A stretch of DNA of 64,000 bases from Radiobacillus deserti. GTDB taxonomy: Bacteria > Bacillota > Bacilli > Bacillales > Amphibacillaceae. Each line of letters starts with the position of its first letter. The first letter of the stretch is position 1. Below are positions 42,308-50,250 of this stretch, piece by piece. A model generated the notes under the pieces. The model saw only the letters and a program-made list of their open reading frames with translations, searched no databases and was not told the origin of the DNA. Made by a program: the position numbers and the translations under genes. Where the stretch lies: the NCBI RefSeq assembly GCF_007301515.1, contig NZ_CP041666.1:2356001-2420000 (forward strand), written 5' to 3'.

Positions 42308-42409
42308 CTCTTTGTTCCTCCTCGAAGAATCCATCTTCCCAATTTTATTATGAATACTGGGATAAGACAAGTAGTCTAATGGAAAATGACAAAATGCCTT
42401 CCTAAAAAC

Positions 42410-42439
42410 AAAAAGCAAGGATGTGCATCCTTGCTTTTT
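42410..42439. terminator. terminator after yumB
   Basis: Twelve or more bp stem (42410-42421 with 42428-42439), small loop, with A and T runs. It ends yumB on the minus strand. Confidence 0.85.
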
Positions 42440-42444
42440 GTTTA

Positions 42445-43662
42445 TTAAAAGATATTAAATTTACCTTTTTTCAGGACGAGTCCTAATCCACCGATTTTGA
42501 ACAACGCACGGTTATCAATCATTTTCTTCATGAAGGAAGCGGTCCAACCGAAGATTTTCTTATCACCGAAGATAACACCGATTGCATCGCTATCCCCTAA
42601 TGAAGCAACAGAACCTCTATTAATAAATTCAAATGATTCCAAGTTCTCTTTTCCATGGACAAGAGCAGACAAGTTATGAGCAATTGTTTCTGCTTCTTGC
42701 ATCGCAATTTGTGCAGTTGGAGGATAAGGTCTACCTGTTTCTTCATTCATAATTAATGCACAATCTCCTACCACAAATACATCCGGATGAGATGGAGCTC
42801 GTAAGTCAGGTTGTACCGGAACTTTCCCGCGATTGTGCTCTAAACCAGATGTTTCAATTAGAGAATTCGCACGAACACCAGCTGCCCAAATAGTCGTTAA
42901 CGCAGGAATATCCTCTTGTTTTTCATCTTTCTCGTACGTAATACCATCTACTCTACATTCTTTTAATAAAGCACCTGTTTTAAATTCAACACCACGAGCT
43001 TCCAAAGAATTCATCGCATATTCGATAAGCTGAGGGTCAAATCCAGGTAAAATCGTTGGAGCACCTTCTAACACAATCATGCGAACATCTTTTGGATCAA
43101 TATCATACTCTTTGCAAAGCTCAGGAACACGGTTGGCAATCTCACCAGCAAATTCAATACCAGTGAATCCACCACCACCAATGATAATATTTAAGCGCTC
43201 TGGACGCTTTTCTTTTTCATTGTTGTACATTGCAAAGTTATACTCGATATGTTGTTTAATTAAACGTGCTGAGTTAATACTGTTAATCGTGAATGCATTT
43301 TCCATAATGCCAGGAATTCCAAATGTAGCTGCTTCAAATCCTAAGCCAACTACTAAGTAATCGTAGTCTAATTCACCATTTTTTAAGACAACTTTCTTCT
43401 CATCTGGCTTAATTTCGACAACTGTATCTTGAACAAAATCAATTTTGTTCGTATCTACAATATCTTTAACTGGGATTCGAGTACGATCGTGATGCAAAGT
43501 ACCAGCTGCATTTTCATGCAACCAAGTTGTTTGGTAATGGTAATCATGCTTGTTTACCAAAGTGATATGTGCATCGTTTCTACTTAGCTTTTTTTGGAGC
43601 TTGACGGCTGTTGTTATGCCACCAAATCCAGCCCCAAGAATAACAATCTTAGGTTTGTTCAT
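42445..43662 (-). CDS. yumB: type II NADH dehydrogenase YumB
   Basis: 405 residues, single-subunit NADH:quinone oxidoreductase of the inner membrane face. FAD motif KIVILGAGFGGITTAVKL at the N-terminus, NADH motif IIIGGGGFTGIEFAGEI near residue 160, and FVVGDCALI near 295; amphipathic C-terminus for membrane contact. Feeds electrons into the menaquinone pool made by the men genes in this window. The start is ATG 43662 with GGAAGTGA upstream. Divergent from yumC. Confidence 0.92.
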   Translation of the reverse strand: MNKPKIVILGAGFGGITTAVKLQKKLSRNDAHITLVNKHDYHYQTTWLHENAAGTLHHDRTRIPVKDIVDTNKIDFVQDTVVEIKPDEKKVVLKNGELDYDYLVVGLGFEAATFGIPGIMENAFTINSINSARLIKQHIEYNFAMYNNEKEKRPERLNIIIGGGGFTGIEFAGEIANRVPELCKEYDIDPKDVRMIVLEGAPTILPGFDPQLIEYAMNSLEARGVEFKTGALLKECRVDGITYEKDEKQEDIPALTTIWAAGVRANSLIETSGLEHNRGKVPVQPDLRAPSHPDVFVVGDCALIMNEETGRPYPPTAQIAMQEAETIAHNLSALVHGKENLESFEFINRGSVASLGDSDAIGVIFGDKKIFGWTASFMKKMIDNRALFKIGGLGLVLKKGKFNIF

Positions 43663-43959
43663 TCGAATCACTTCCATCTTTATTTTTTAGTTGTAAAGAA
43701 CGTGATATATTTCACGTATAAGGATAGACTCCAATGTGAAAAATGTCACATTTCGTATAATTACCTAATGTTCATCTTAGCCTTTTTTCATAGCATTTTC
43801 AACCCTGAAACAATTATTCTAATATTTCATTTATTTCTAGATTTTTCTTATCCTGATTCCAAATAAGCATCTTTCTATATTTATTTGGAACATGTGTTAA
43901 AATACTAATGAACCAAAACTTCCCGGATTAATGGGAGTTAATGATGTAGGAGGATTATA

Positions 43960-44943
43960 ATGAAAGATCAAATATATGATGTTACTGTAATCGGCGCTGG
44001 TCCTGTCGGATTATTCACCGCCTTTTACGGAGGCTTGCGTCAAGCTAGTGTTAAAATTATCGAAAGCCTTCCCCACATCGGAGGACAGCTTTCTGCCTTA
44101 TATCCTGAAAAGTACATATATGACGTTGCGGGATTTCCCAAGATTCGAGCACAAGAATTAGTGGATAACCTTAAGGAACAGGCTTCTCTGTTCGATCCAA
44201 CGATTGTATTAAATGAAGCAGTGGAAACGGTAGAACGATTAGAGGATGAATCCTTCAAGCTTACAACAAATGCTGGGGTTCACTATACAAAAACTATTAT
44301 TATCACGGCTGGGAACGGTGCTTTTCAACCTAGAAAGCTAACCATTCCGGGTGCTGAAGAATATGAAGGGAAAAACCTTCACTATTTTGTAGAAAACATG
44401 GAAAAATACCGCGATAAAAAAGTGATGCTTTTTGGTGGTGGTGATTCTGCCGTTGATTGGGCACTCATGCTCGAGTCAATTGCCAAAGAGGTTATTCTTG
44501 TTCACCGCAGAAATGAATTCCGAGCGCATGAATCTAGTGTAGAACAGTTAATGAATTCCAACGTGAAACTCATGACTCCATTTGTTCCCGAAGAGATTAT
44601 CGGCGGAGACTTAGTAGAACAAGTAAAGCTTAAAGAAGTGAAAGGCGACCGCGAAGAAGTAATCGATGTAGATGCTGTATTAGTCAACTACGGTTTTATT
44701 TCTTCTCTAGGCCCAATTAAGCAATGGGACCTAGAAATTGATAAAAACAGTATTGTCGTTAATTCCAAAATGGAAACGAACATTAAAGGAATCTATGCAG
44801 CTGGAGATATTTGTACGTATCCAGGAAAAGTGAATTTAATCGCTTCTGGATTTGGCGAAGGTCCAACCGCTATCAACAATGCCAAAAATTATATTGATCC
44901 AGATGCAAGAATACAACCAAAGCACTCAACGAGTATGTTTTAG
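43960..44943 (+). CDS. yumC: ferredoxin/flavodoxin-NADP+ reductase YumC
   Basis: 327 residues, thioredoxin-reductase-like FNR without the redox Cys pair. FAD site VIGAGPVGLFTAFYGG at the N-terminus, NADP site MLFGGGDSAVDWAL near residue 155 with VHRRNEFRAHE, and YAAGDICTYPGK near 275. B. subtilis YumC reduces ferredoxin and flavodoxins, feeding Fe-S and other reductive steps. GGAGGAT precedes the ATG. A terminator follows. Confidence 0.95.
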   Translation: MKDQIYDVTVIGAGPVGLFTAFYGGLRQASVKIIESLPHIGGQLSALYPEKYIYDVAGFPKIRAQELVDNLKEQASLFDPTIVLNEAVETVERLEDESFKLTTNAGVHYTKTIIITAGNGAFQPRKLTIPGAEEYEGKNLHYFVENMEKYRDKKVMLFGGGDSAVDWALMLESIAKEVILVHRRNEFRAHESSVEQLMNSNVKLMTPFVPEEIIGGDLVEQVKLKEVKGDREEVIDVDAVLVNYGFISSLGPIKQWDLEIDKNSIVVNSKMETNIKGIYAAGDICTYPGKVNLIASGFGEGPTAINNAKNYIDPDARIQPKHSTSMF

Positions 44944-44954
44944 TCTTAAACCAG

Positions 44955-44992
44955 ACCGAGCTATTTTAGATTCTAGAATAGCTCGGTTTTTC
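44955..44992 (+). terminator. terminator after yumC
   Basis: Eleven-bp stem (44955-44965 with 44977-44987), then TTTTTCTTT. Confidence 0.9.
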
Positions 44993-45016
44993 TTTGGAAA
45001 TTTAGAGCAAAATAAG

Positions 45017-45123
45017 CGCCAATAACATTTTTATAGCCGATATATGAAAAAAACGCTGATATACCGTTTTTTTCGCTGTTATCCTGAATAAAACGCTGAT
45101 ATCAGAAACTTCCTGCTAATATA
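45017..45123. repeat. 20-bp-period repeat locus B (six units)
   Basis: Variants of CGCTGATATA start at 45017, 45035, 45054, 45074, 45094 and 45114, spaced 18, 19, 20, 20 and 20 bp. It is the same unit and orientation as at 25471, again in an intergenic gap directly after one gene and before the next. Confidence 0.8.
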
Positions 45124-45205
45124 TATACTCCCTTCTCGAGTCCTCATAAAAATGTACCATTTGTGGGAAGGTAAAGCGACGAGTAACGAAGGAGGAGGAA
45201 GTGAC

Positions 45206-46039
45206 ATGGAAAATACCTACAAGGACACCATCTTCCCGTTAGCAAGTATTTGGAATGGCCAACGCCAAGATATTTCCGAAAACGTATATGGCTTACAAGT
45301 ACAAATTGTGAATGTTTACTTTGTTCGAAACCGGAACACGGATGATTGGGTTCTCATTGATGCTGGCATGCCACGCTCCGCACATGCCATAATTGAGCAT
45401 GCAGCAGAGATGTTCGGACCGAATCATAGTCCGAAAGCCATCATCCTAACTCACGGCCATTTTGACCATGTCGGTGCGATTACCGATCTCATAAAGTATT
45501 GGGAAGTACCTGTTTACGCACACGAAAAAGAGCTACCCTATTTAACTGGAAAAGCTTCTTATCCTAAAGGGGATGCTGATGTGGAAGGTGGATTAGTCTC
45601 TAGTCTATCTCCATTATTCCCCAACCATGGAATTAACTTAGACGAGCATATTCATGCCTTGCCGGCTGACCAAAGCGTACCATTCTTAGAAGAGTGGAAA
45701 TGGATAGCGACCCCTGGACATACAGAAGGCCATATCTCTCTGTTCTGCGAAGAAGACAGAACATTAATTGTTGGAGATGCCTTTTGTACAGTGAAACAAG
45801 AATCACTCTATAATGTGATTACGCAAAAACACGAAATAAGTGGCCCACCCAAGTATTTTACAACAGACTGGACAAAAGCAGAGCAATCCGTTCAAAAGTT
45901 AAAAGAATTAGAACCACATTTCGCTTGCTCTGGACATGGCCTACCAATTCATGGGGAGCAGCTCACAGCTGATTTACAGCAACTTACAGCACATTTTGAT
46001 GAAATTGCAAAGCCTGAACATGGAAAGTTTGTAGACTAA
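45206..46039 (+). CDS. MBL-fold metallo-hydrolase
   Basis: 277 residues, metallo-beta-lactamase fold, cytoplasmic. The metal motif LTHGHFDHVGAI (HXHXDH) is near residue 85, further ligands in TPGHTEGH near 170 and IVGDAFC near 190. Sequence resembles the YflN/glyoxalase-II-like group of uncharacterised hydrolases; substrate unknown. The start is ATG 45206 with GGAGGAGG upstream; the longer frame from 45152 lacks a site. Convergent with yutM, sharing the poly-A/T terminator. Confidence 0.88.
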   Translation: MENTYKDTIFPLASIWNGQRQDISENVYGLQVQIVNVYFVRNRNTDDWVLIDAGMPRSAHAIIEHAAEMFGPNHSPKAIILTHGHFDHVGAITDLIKYWEVPVYAHEKELPYLTGKASYPKGDADVEGGLVSSLSPLFPNHGINLDEHIHALPADQSVPFLEEWKWIATPGHTEGHISLFCEEDRTLIVGDAFCTVKQESLYNVITQKHEISGPPKYFTTDWTKAEQSVQKLKELEPHFACSGHGLPIHGEQLTADLQQLTAHFDEIAKPEHGKFVD

Positions 46040-46069
46040 AAAAAAAAAAAGCGCAGCATAGCTGCGCTT
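46038..46069 (-). terminator. terminator after yutM
   Basis: Nine-bp GC-rich stem (46049-46057 with 46061-46069), loop ATA, followed on the minus strand by 13 T. The A tract begins in the stop codon of the MBL gene. Confidence 0.92.
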
Positions 46070-46077
46070 ATAAAGCC

Positions 46078-46437
46078 TTAACACTCTTCTGGTGTACCTT
46101 CCCGTTCTTTCGCTTTAAAGGAAGAACCACAACCACATGATACGATTGCATTCGGATTATCGATCGTAAATCCGCCACCCATCATGTTTTGTTTAAAATC
46201 AATGGTTGTTCCCTCAATAATTGGAACATCTTGTTTTGTAATGATTACTGGAATTTCATTAATTTCTTCTATGAACTCAAGCTCGTTGTTTATATCATAA
46301 TCAAACCCTAGTGCATAGGAAAGACCACTACAGCCTCCACCTTTTACTCCAAAACGAAGGCGCACTTTTTCTGCATCTTCTTCCTTCATCATCTCTTTAA
46401 TTTGATGCTTTGCGCTATCTGTAATATTTAGAACCAT
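46078..46437 (-). CDS. yutM: A-type Fe-S cluster carrier YutM
   Basis: 119 residues, HesB/IscA/SufA family. The three conserved Cys are present: GGCSGLSY near residue 35 and CGCGSSF near 103. Transfers Fe-S clusters to target enzymes. GGGGG precedes the ATG. With yutI (Nfu), YuzD, YuzB and YumC nearby, the region is rich in Fe-S and redox functions. Monocistronic by its terminator. Confidence 0.93.
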   Translation of the reverse strand: MVLNITDSAKHQIKEMMKEEDAEKVRLRFGVKGGGCSGLSYALGFDYDINNELEFIEEINEIPVIITKQDVPIIEGTTIDFKQNMMGGGFTIDNPNAIVSCGCGSSFKAKEREGTPEEC

Positions 46438-46493
46438 TAAAAGTCCCCCTATCCTGTTACTACCTCTTAGTATACCTAGCTTTTACAATCTCA

Positions 46494-47357
46494 TCAACTT
46501 TTCTGATTCCAAGAGAAGGTGCCACTAGCAACGGTTTCCGCTTTTCCTCTCATCCATACATGATCATCTTCGCCCCACGTAATAAACAAATCTCCCCCAC
46601 TTAAATGAACACATACCTCTTTTCCTTTATCCACAAATCCATTCAATACGGAGGAAACACCTGCTGCACAAGCTCCTGTCCCACATGCTTGCGTTATCCC
46701 AGAGCCTCTTTCCCAAACACGAAAATGGACTTCGCTATCCGATGCAACCTGGACAAACTCCACATTTACACCTTCTGGAAAGCGCTCATCATTTGTAATA
46801 ATGGGGCCAAGCTCATGGAGTGGCGCCTGATTAATGTCCTCAACATAAAAAATCGCGTGTGGGTTTCCCATGGAAACAGCTGTGACTTCTAGTTCATTCC
46901 CTTCTACTAAGAAAGGCTCCGCAATTACTTGGTTGTTGTCAACTCCAAGCATAGGAATATCCTTTCGCTGTAGTCGAGGGACTCCCATATCTACTGTCAC
47001 TTCTTCAACATGGCTACCTGACAAATGCACATGTGCTGTAACAATTCCAGATAACGTTTCAATTGTAAAAGCTGTACTTGTAACAAGTTTATGCTCATAT
47101 GCATACTTTGCGACACAGCGAAGTCCGTTTCCACAATTTTTTCCTTCCGAACCATCCTTGTTAAAAATCCTCATAGACACGTCTGCTTTGTCGCTTGGAC
47201 CAATCAAAATAAGTCCATCTGAACCAATTCCCGTATGAACATTAGAAATATACATTGCGATTGCTGGTAATTGCTCTTCCTCTAATGACACTTGAAATAA
47301 ATCTACATATATATAGCTGTTCCCTAAGCCGTGCATCTTTGTAAATGGTATATTCAT
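46494..47357 (-). CDS. dapF: diaminopimelate epimerase
   Basis: 287 residues; converts LL- to meso-diaminopimelate for peptidoglycan and lysine. The two catalytic Cys are in KNCGNGLRC near residue 76 and TQACGTGACA near 225. MHGLGNSYIYVD opens the protein. The start is ATG 47357 with GGAG six bases upstream; the ATG at 47369 overlaps the site. Confidence 0.95.
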   Translation of the reverse strand: MNIPFTKMHGLGNSYIYVDLFQVSLEEEQLPAIAMYISNVHTGIGSDGLILIGPSDKADVSMRIFNKDGSEGKNCGNGLRCVAKYAYEHKLVTSTAFTIETLSGIVTAHVHLSGSHVEEVTVDMGVPRLQRKDIPMLGVDNNQVIAEPFLVEGNELEVTAVSMGNPHAIFYVEDINQAPLHELGPIITNDERFPEGVNVEFVQVASDSEVHFRVWERGSGITQACGTGACAAGVSSVLNGFVDKGKEVCVHLSGGDLFITWGEDDHVWMRGKAETVASGTFSWNQKS

Positions 47358-47438
47358 ATTGGTCTCCATTCCTTATCTACTTTGTATAGAAAACGCCACA
47401 GTACTGCGTTTCTTTTGACAGTCACTATGGCGTATATA

Positions 47439-47675
47439 TTAAAATAGGGGATTCTCCTCTAAATATTCATACACTTTTTCTACTAATTCCTCTGGGCTAT
47501 CTGCGGTTACGGGTTCCCCATTGACAATGGCAAATAGACTCATGGAACATATTCCACAAAAGCTTGTACAGCCATACTCGATAACATCTAAATCTGGATC
47601 TTTTTCAAGCTCTTCCATCGCTTTTTGTGATCCACTCGCTAAGTTATTCACACAAAATTCAATTATCGGATTCAT
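47439..47675 (-). CDS. yuzB: DUF1450 protein YuzB
   Basis: 78 residues, the same length as B. subtilis YuzB. NPIIEFCVNNLASGSQ and DVIEYGCTSFCGICS hold four Cys in a thioredoxin-like [2Fe-2S] ferredoxin-type pattern; function unknown. The start is ATG 47675, with GAGGTG upstream; the frame from 47732 has no site. Confidence 0.92.
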   Translation of the reverse strand: MNPIIEFCVNNLASGSQKAMEELEKDPDLDVIEYGCTSFCGICSMSLFAIVNGEPVTADSPEELVEKVYEYLEENPLF

Positions 47676-47765
47676 CATTTCACCTCGGATCATGAAGATG
47701 AATCCCCCACTATCAAGATATCCTATCATCATCTTTCAAATAAAACAATTGTAACGTTTGCATTC

Positions 47766-48095
47766 TTACGCTTTCGTTATCCCAACTTCTTCTAGCGCTT
47801 GATAAATCGTTTTAATTTGTGGAATTCCATCTACAACAACCTTATGATTAACTAGAACAACCGGATAAAACAGCTCATCTTCTTCCACTTGTTCTCTAAT
47901 CTCCTGATGCAAATCTGTTTTTGGTGGCTCAAAAATATCTATATATTCATATCGAACGTCCGCTTTCTCGTATTTTCTAGAAATGGCCGCTTGTAACCAT
48001 TCATACGTATCGATGGAACTAGGAGCGTTCACACAGCTGGCACATATTTGGTTTGCACCGTACACACTTACTAAAATAGATTGATTTCCACTCAT
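47766..48095 (-). CDS. yuzD: DUF1462 thioredoxin-like protein YuzD
   Basis: 109 residues, YuzD family with a thioredoxin-like fold. The motif YGANQICASCVNAPSS near residue 12-27 has a CXXC; YPVVLVNHKVVVDGIPQ contains the cis-Pro region. Function unknown. GGGGG with AAGGAAG precedes the ATG. It lies divergent from yutI, as in B. subtilis. Confidence 0.92.
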   Translation of the reverse strand: MSGNQSILVSVYGANQICASCVNAPSSIDTYEWLQAAISRKYEKADVRYEYIDIFEPPKTDLHQEIREQVEEDELFYPVVLVNHKVVVDGIPQIKTIYQALEEVGITKA

Positions 48096-48255
48096 TCTTC
48101 CTTAGCCCCCATTCTCCTTAATATTTTCCATTTTACAAAAAACTTAATAAAAGATAAAATAAAATCGTACATGTAAACAAAAATCAAACTCTATAAATAG
48201 CATTTTATACAAATACCCTTTATAATGATAGCAGTAGGAAAGGAGAAGATGGATA

Positions 48256-48477
48256 ATGCATGAACAAGTGCAAGAAGTCTTAAATAAGTTACGTCCATTC
48301 TTGCTACGTGACGGTGGCGACGTTGAATTAGTTGACGTAGAGGATGGAATTGTTCGTCTTCGTTTAATGGGTGCATGTGGAAATTGCCCAAGTTCAACCA
48401 TTACATTAAAAGCTGGAATTGAACGAGCTCTTATGGCTGAAGTTCCAGGTGTGACCGAAATAGAACAAGTATTTTAA
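48256..48477 (+). CDS. yutI: NifU-like (Nfu) Fe-S scaffold YutI
   Basis: 73 residues, the core NifU C-terminal domain: LRPFLLRDGGDVELVDV, GIVRLRLMGACGNCPSSTITLKAGIER-type motif (residues about 38-62) with the cluster-binding CXXC. It is shorter than B. subtilis YutI but complete for the domain. GAAAGGAG precedes the ATG. It hands Fe-S clusters to proteins such as aconitase in related systems. Confidence 0.93.
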   Translation: MHEQVQEVLNKLRPFLLRDGGDVELVDVEDGIVRLRLMGACGNCPSSTITLKAGIERALMAEVPGVTEIEQVF

Positions 48478-48481
48478 CTCG

Positions 48482-48520
48482 AAAAACACTTAAATCAAGG
48501 TTTGATTTAAGTGTTTTTTT
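48482..48520 (+). terminator. terminator after yutI
   Basis: Sixteen-bp stem (48482-48497 with 48503-48518), short loop, T run. Confidence 0.92.
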
Positions 48521-48582
48521 TATTGTCTTTTCCTCTATGATATAATCAATAAAAATAGAGAATATATAGACAGGTGATTAGC

Positions 48583-50115
48583 TTGCAAAAAAAGTTCTAT
48601 GGAATTGTTGATATTGGGTCTAATACGATGCGATTAGTCATATACCTTCAAGAAAAAGCAGGTCACTTACGCGAAGTTGAGAATGTGAAAGCTGTTGCTC
48701 GATTGCGTAACCACCTCAACACAGAAAATCAATTAACTGAGCAAGGTCTCGATATTTTGATTAACACGCTGCAAAGCTTTCGTGAAGTGATTCGGACATA
48801 TTCCTTAACCGATCTTGTCTGTGTGGCAACGGCAACTATACGTCAAGCTAAAAATCAATCCGATATTATCAACAAAGTAAAAGAAAGGACTGGTCTGCCG
48901 ATTCGGGTTCTGTCTGAAAAGGAAGAGGCATTCTATGGGTACTTAGCTGTCGTGAACGCTACCTCCATCGACGAAGGGATTACTGTAGATATTGGTGGTG
49001 GGAGTACCGAAGTCACCTATTTTAAAAATCGCCAGTTAATGGAAGCTCACAGCTTTCCCTTTGGGGCACTTACATTACGTTCATTTTTTAAGGACATCAT
49101 TCCAGAAGAGAAAGAAATATTTGAACTTCGTCATTTTTTAATGGAGCAGTTCTCCTCTTTACCATGGCTTGCGCAAAAGCAAGTCCCACTCATTGGCATC
49201 GGCGGAAGTGCACGAAATTTAGCACAAATTGATCAAGCGTTAAAAAAGTATCCTTTAGCTGGTCTTCACCAATATAAAATGCAAGTAGCAGATATACAAT
49301 CGGTGATGGCTTACCTAGTTAGTCTGAACTACGAAAAATTGTTGAAGGTCGAAGGCTTATCGTCCGATCGCGCTGATATAATCCTTCCAGCCATCACAGT
49401 TTTTTCATCCTTGTATGAAACAGTTCAAGCCGAAAGCTTTGTTTTAAGCCGAAAAGGATTACGTGATGGCGTGTTTTATGAGCAACTATCCAAAGAATTT
49501 GGTACTTACTTATTCCCAGATGTTTTAGAAGATAGTATCCAAGAGCTTATAAATGACTATGATCTTCACCCTAAACAAATCCTACATGTTCAATCGCTTA
49601 CGAGAAAATTATTCCATCAGCTTCAAGATCAGACAGCTGTTGATTGGCAGGATGCGGATTGGGTGTTATTAAAACGGGCCAGCTACGTATTTAACCTTGG
49701 AAAGTATATCGATTCGGAATCTAGTTCTCAACATACCTTCTACCTACTAGCAAACCGAACAATCGATGGTCTACTACACAAAGAACGGTTAGAACTTGCA
49801 CTTGTAGCTTCTTTCAAAAATAAGACGGTCTTTAAGCAATATGTCCAGCCATATAAGGATTGGTTTTCAAAACAGGCCCAAAAAAAGCTAAGGTCCTTGG
49901 GGGCGCTACTGAAGTTTGCATACTGCCTAGACGCAACTAGGCGTCAAATAATAGACGATTTTACAATTGAAAAGACGGAAATAGGTATCGACATTACATT
50001 ATATTGCTCGCAGGATTGGATGCCAGAAAAATATCAGGCAGAGAAACAAAAAAAACATCTTGAAAAGTCTTTAAAAATACCTATTCAATTACATTTTAAA
50101 AAAGCAGTCGAGTAG
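48583..50115 (+). CDS. ppx: exopolyphosphatase, Ppx/GppA family
   Basis: 510 residues. N-terminal Ppx-GppA domain with the ATPase-fold motifs GIVDIGSNTMRLVIY near residue 8 and TVDIGGGSTEVTYF near 140, IGIGGSARNLAQ near 205, then a C-terminal HD-like helical region. Removes terminal phosphate from polyphosphate (or acts on pppGpp). The start is TTG 48583, preceded by AGGTGA; a GTG at 48574 lies within that site. A TATAAT lies about 40 bp upstream. ppk follows 135 bp on with its own control region. Confidence 0.92.
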   Translation: MQKKFYGIVDIGSNTMRLVIYLQEKAGHLREVENVKAVARLRNHLNTENQLTEQGLDILINTLQSFREVIRTYSLTDLVCVATATIRQAKNQSDIINKVKERTGLPIRVLSEKEEAFYGYLAVVNATSIDEGITVDIGGGSTEVTYFKNRQLMEAHSFPFGALTLRSFFKDIIPEEKEIFELRHFLMEQFSSLPWLAQKQVPLIGIGGSARNLAQIDQALKKYPLAGLHQYKMQVADIQSVMAYLVSLNYEKLLKVEGLSSDRADIILPAITVFSSLYETVQAESFVLSRKGLRDGVFYEQLSKEFGTYLFPDVLEDSIQELINDYDLHPKQILHVQSLTRKLFHQLQDQTAVDWQDADWVLLKRASYVFNLGKYIDSESSSQHTFYLLANRTIDGLLHKERLELALVASFKNKTVFKQYVQPYKDWFSKQAQKKLRSLGALLKFAYCLDATRRQIIDDFTIEKTEIGIDITLYCSQDWMPEKYQAEKQKKHLEKSLKIPIQLHFKKAVE

Positions 50116-50161
50116 ACCTAACGTTATTTCTTGCATTAAAATATGACCCTTATGAGGAAAT

Positions 50162-50200
50162 TTTACAAACTTTTAACGTCTACTTTATACCCGCTTCATA
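50162..50200 (+). promoter_or_regulatory. PhoP box: four 11-bp-spaced repeats before ppk
   Basis: TTTACA (50162), TTAACG (50173), TTTATA (50184) and TTCATA (50195) start exactly 11 bp apart and fit TT(A/T/C)A(C/T)A with one mismatch in all. They end 9 bp before the -10 TATGAT (50210-50215), the place PhoP occupies at activated Bacillus promoters. Confidence 0.75.
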
Positions 50201-50250
50201 ATTCCTTACTATGATATAGTGGAAAATCTATTGGCAAAAGGATGAGTTCC

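Noticed and set aside
46038..46050. Run of 13 A as sequencing or assembly artefact
   Set aside because: It is the U tract of the yutM terminator on the minus strand, so its presence is expected.
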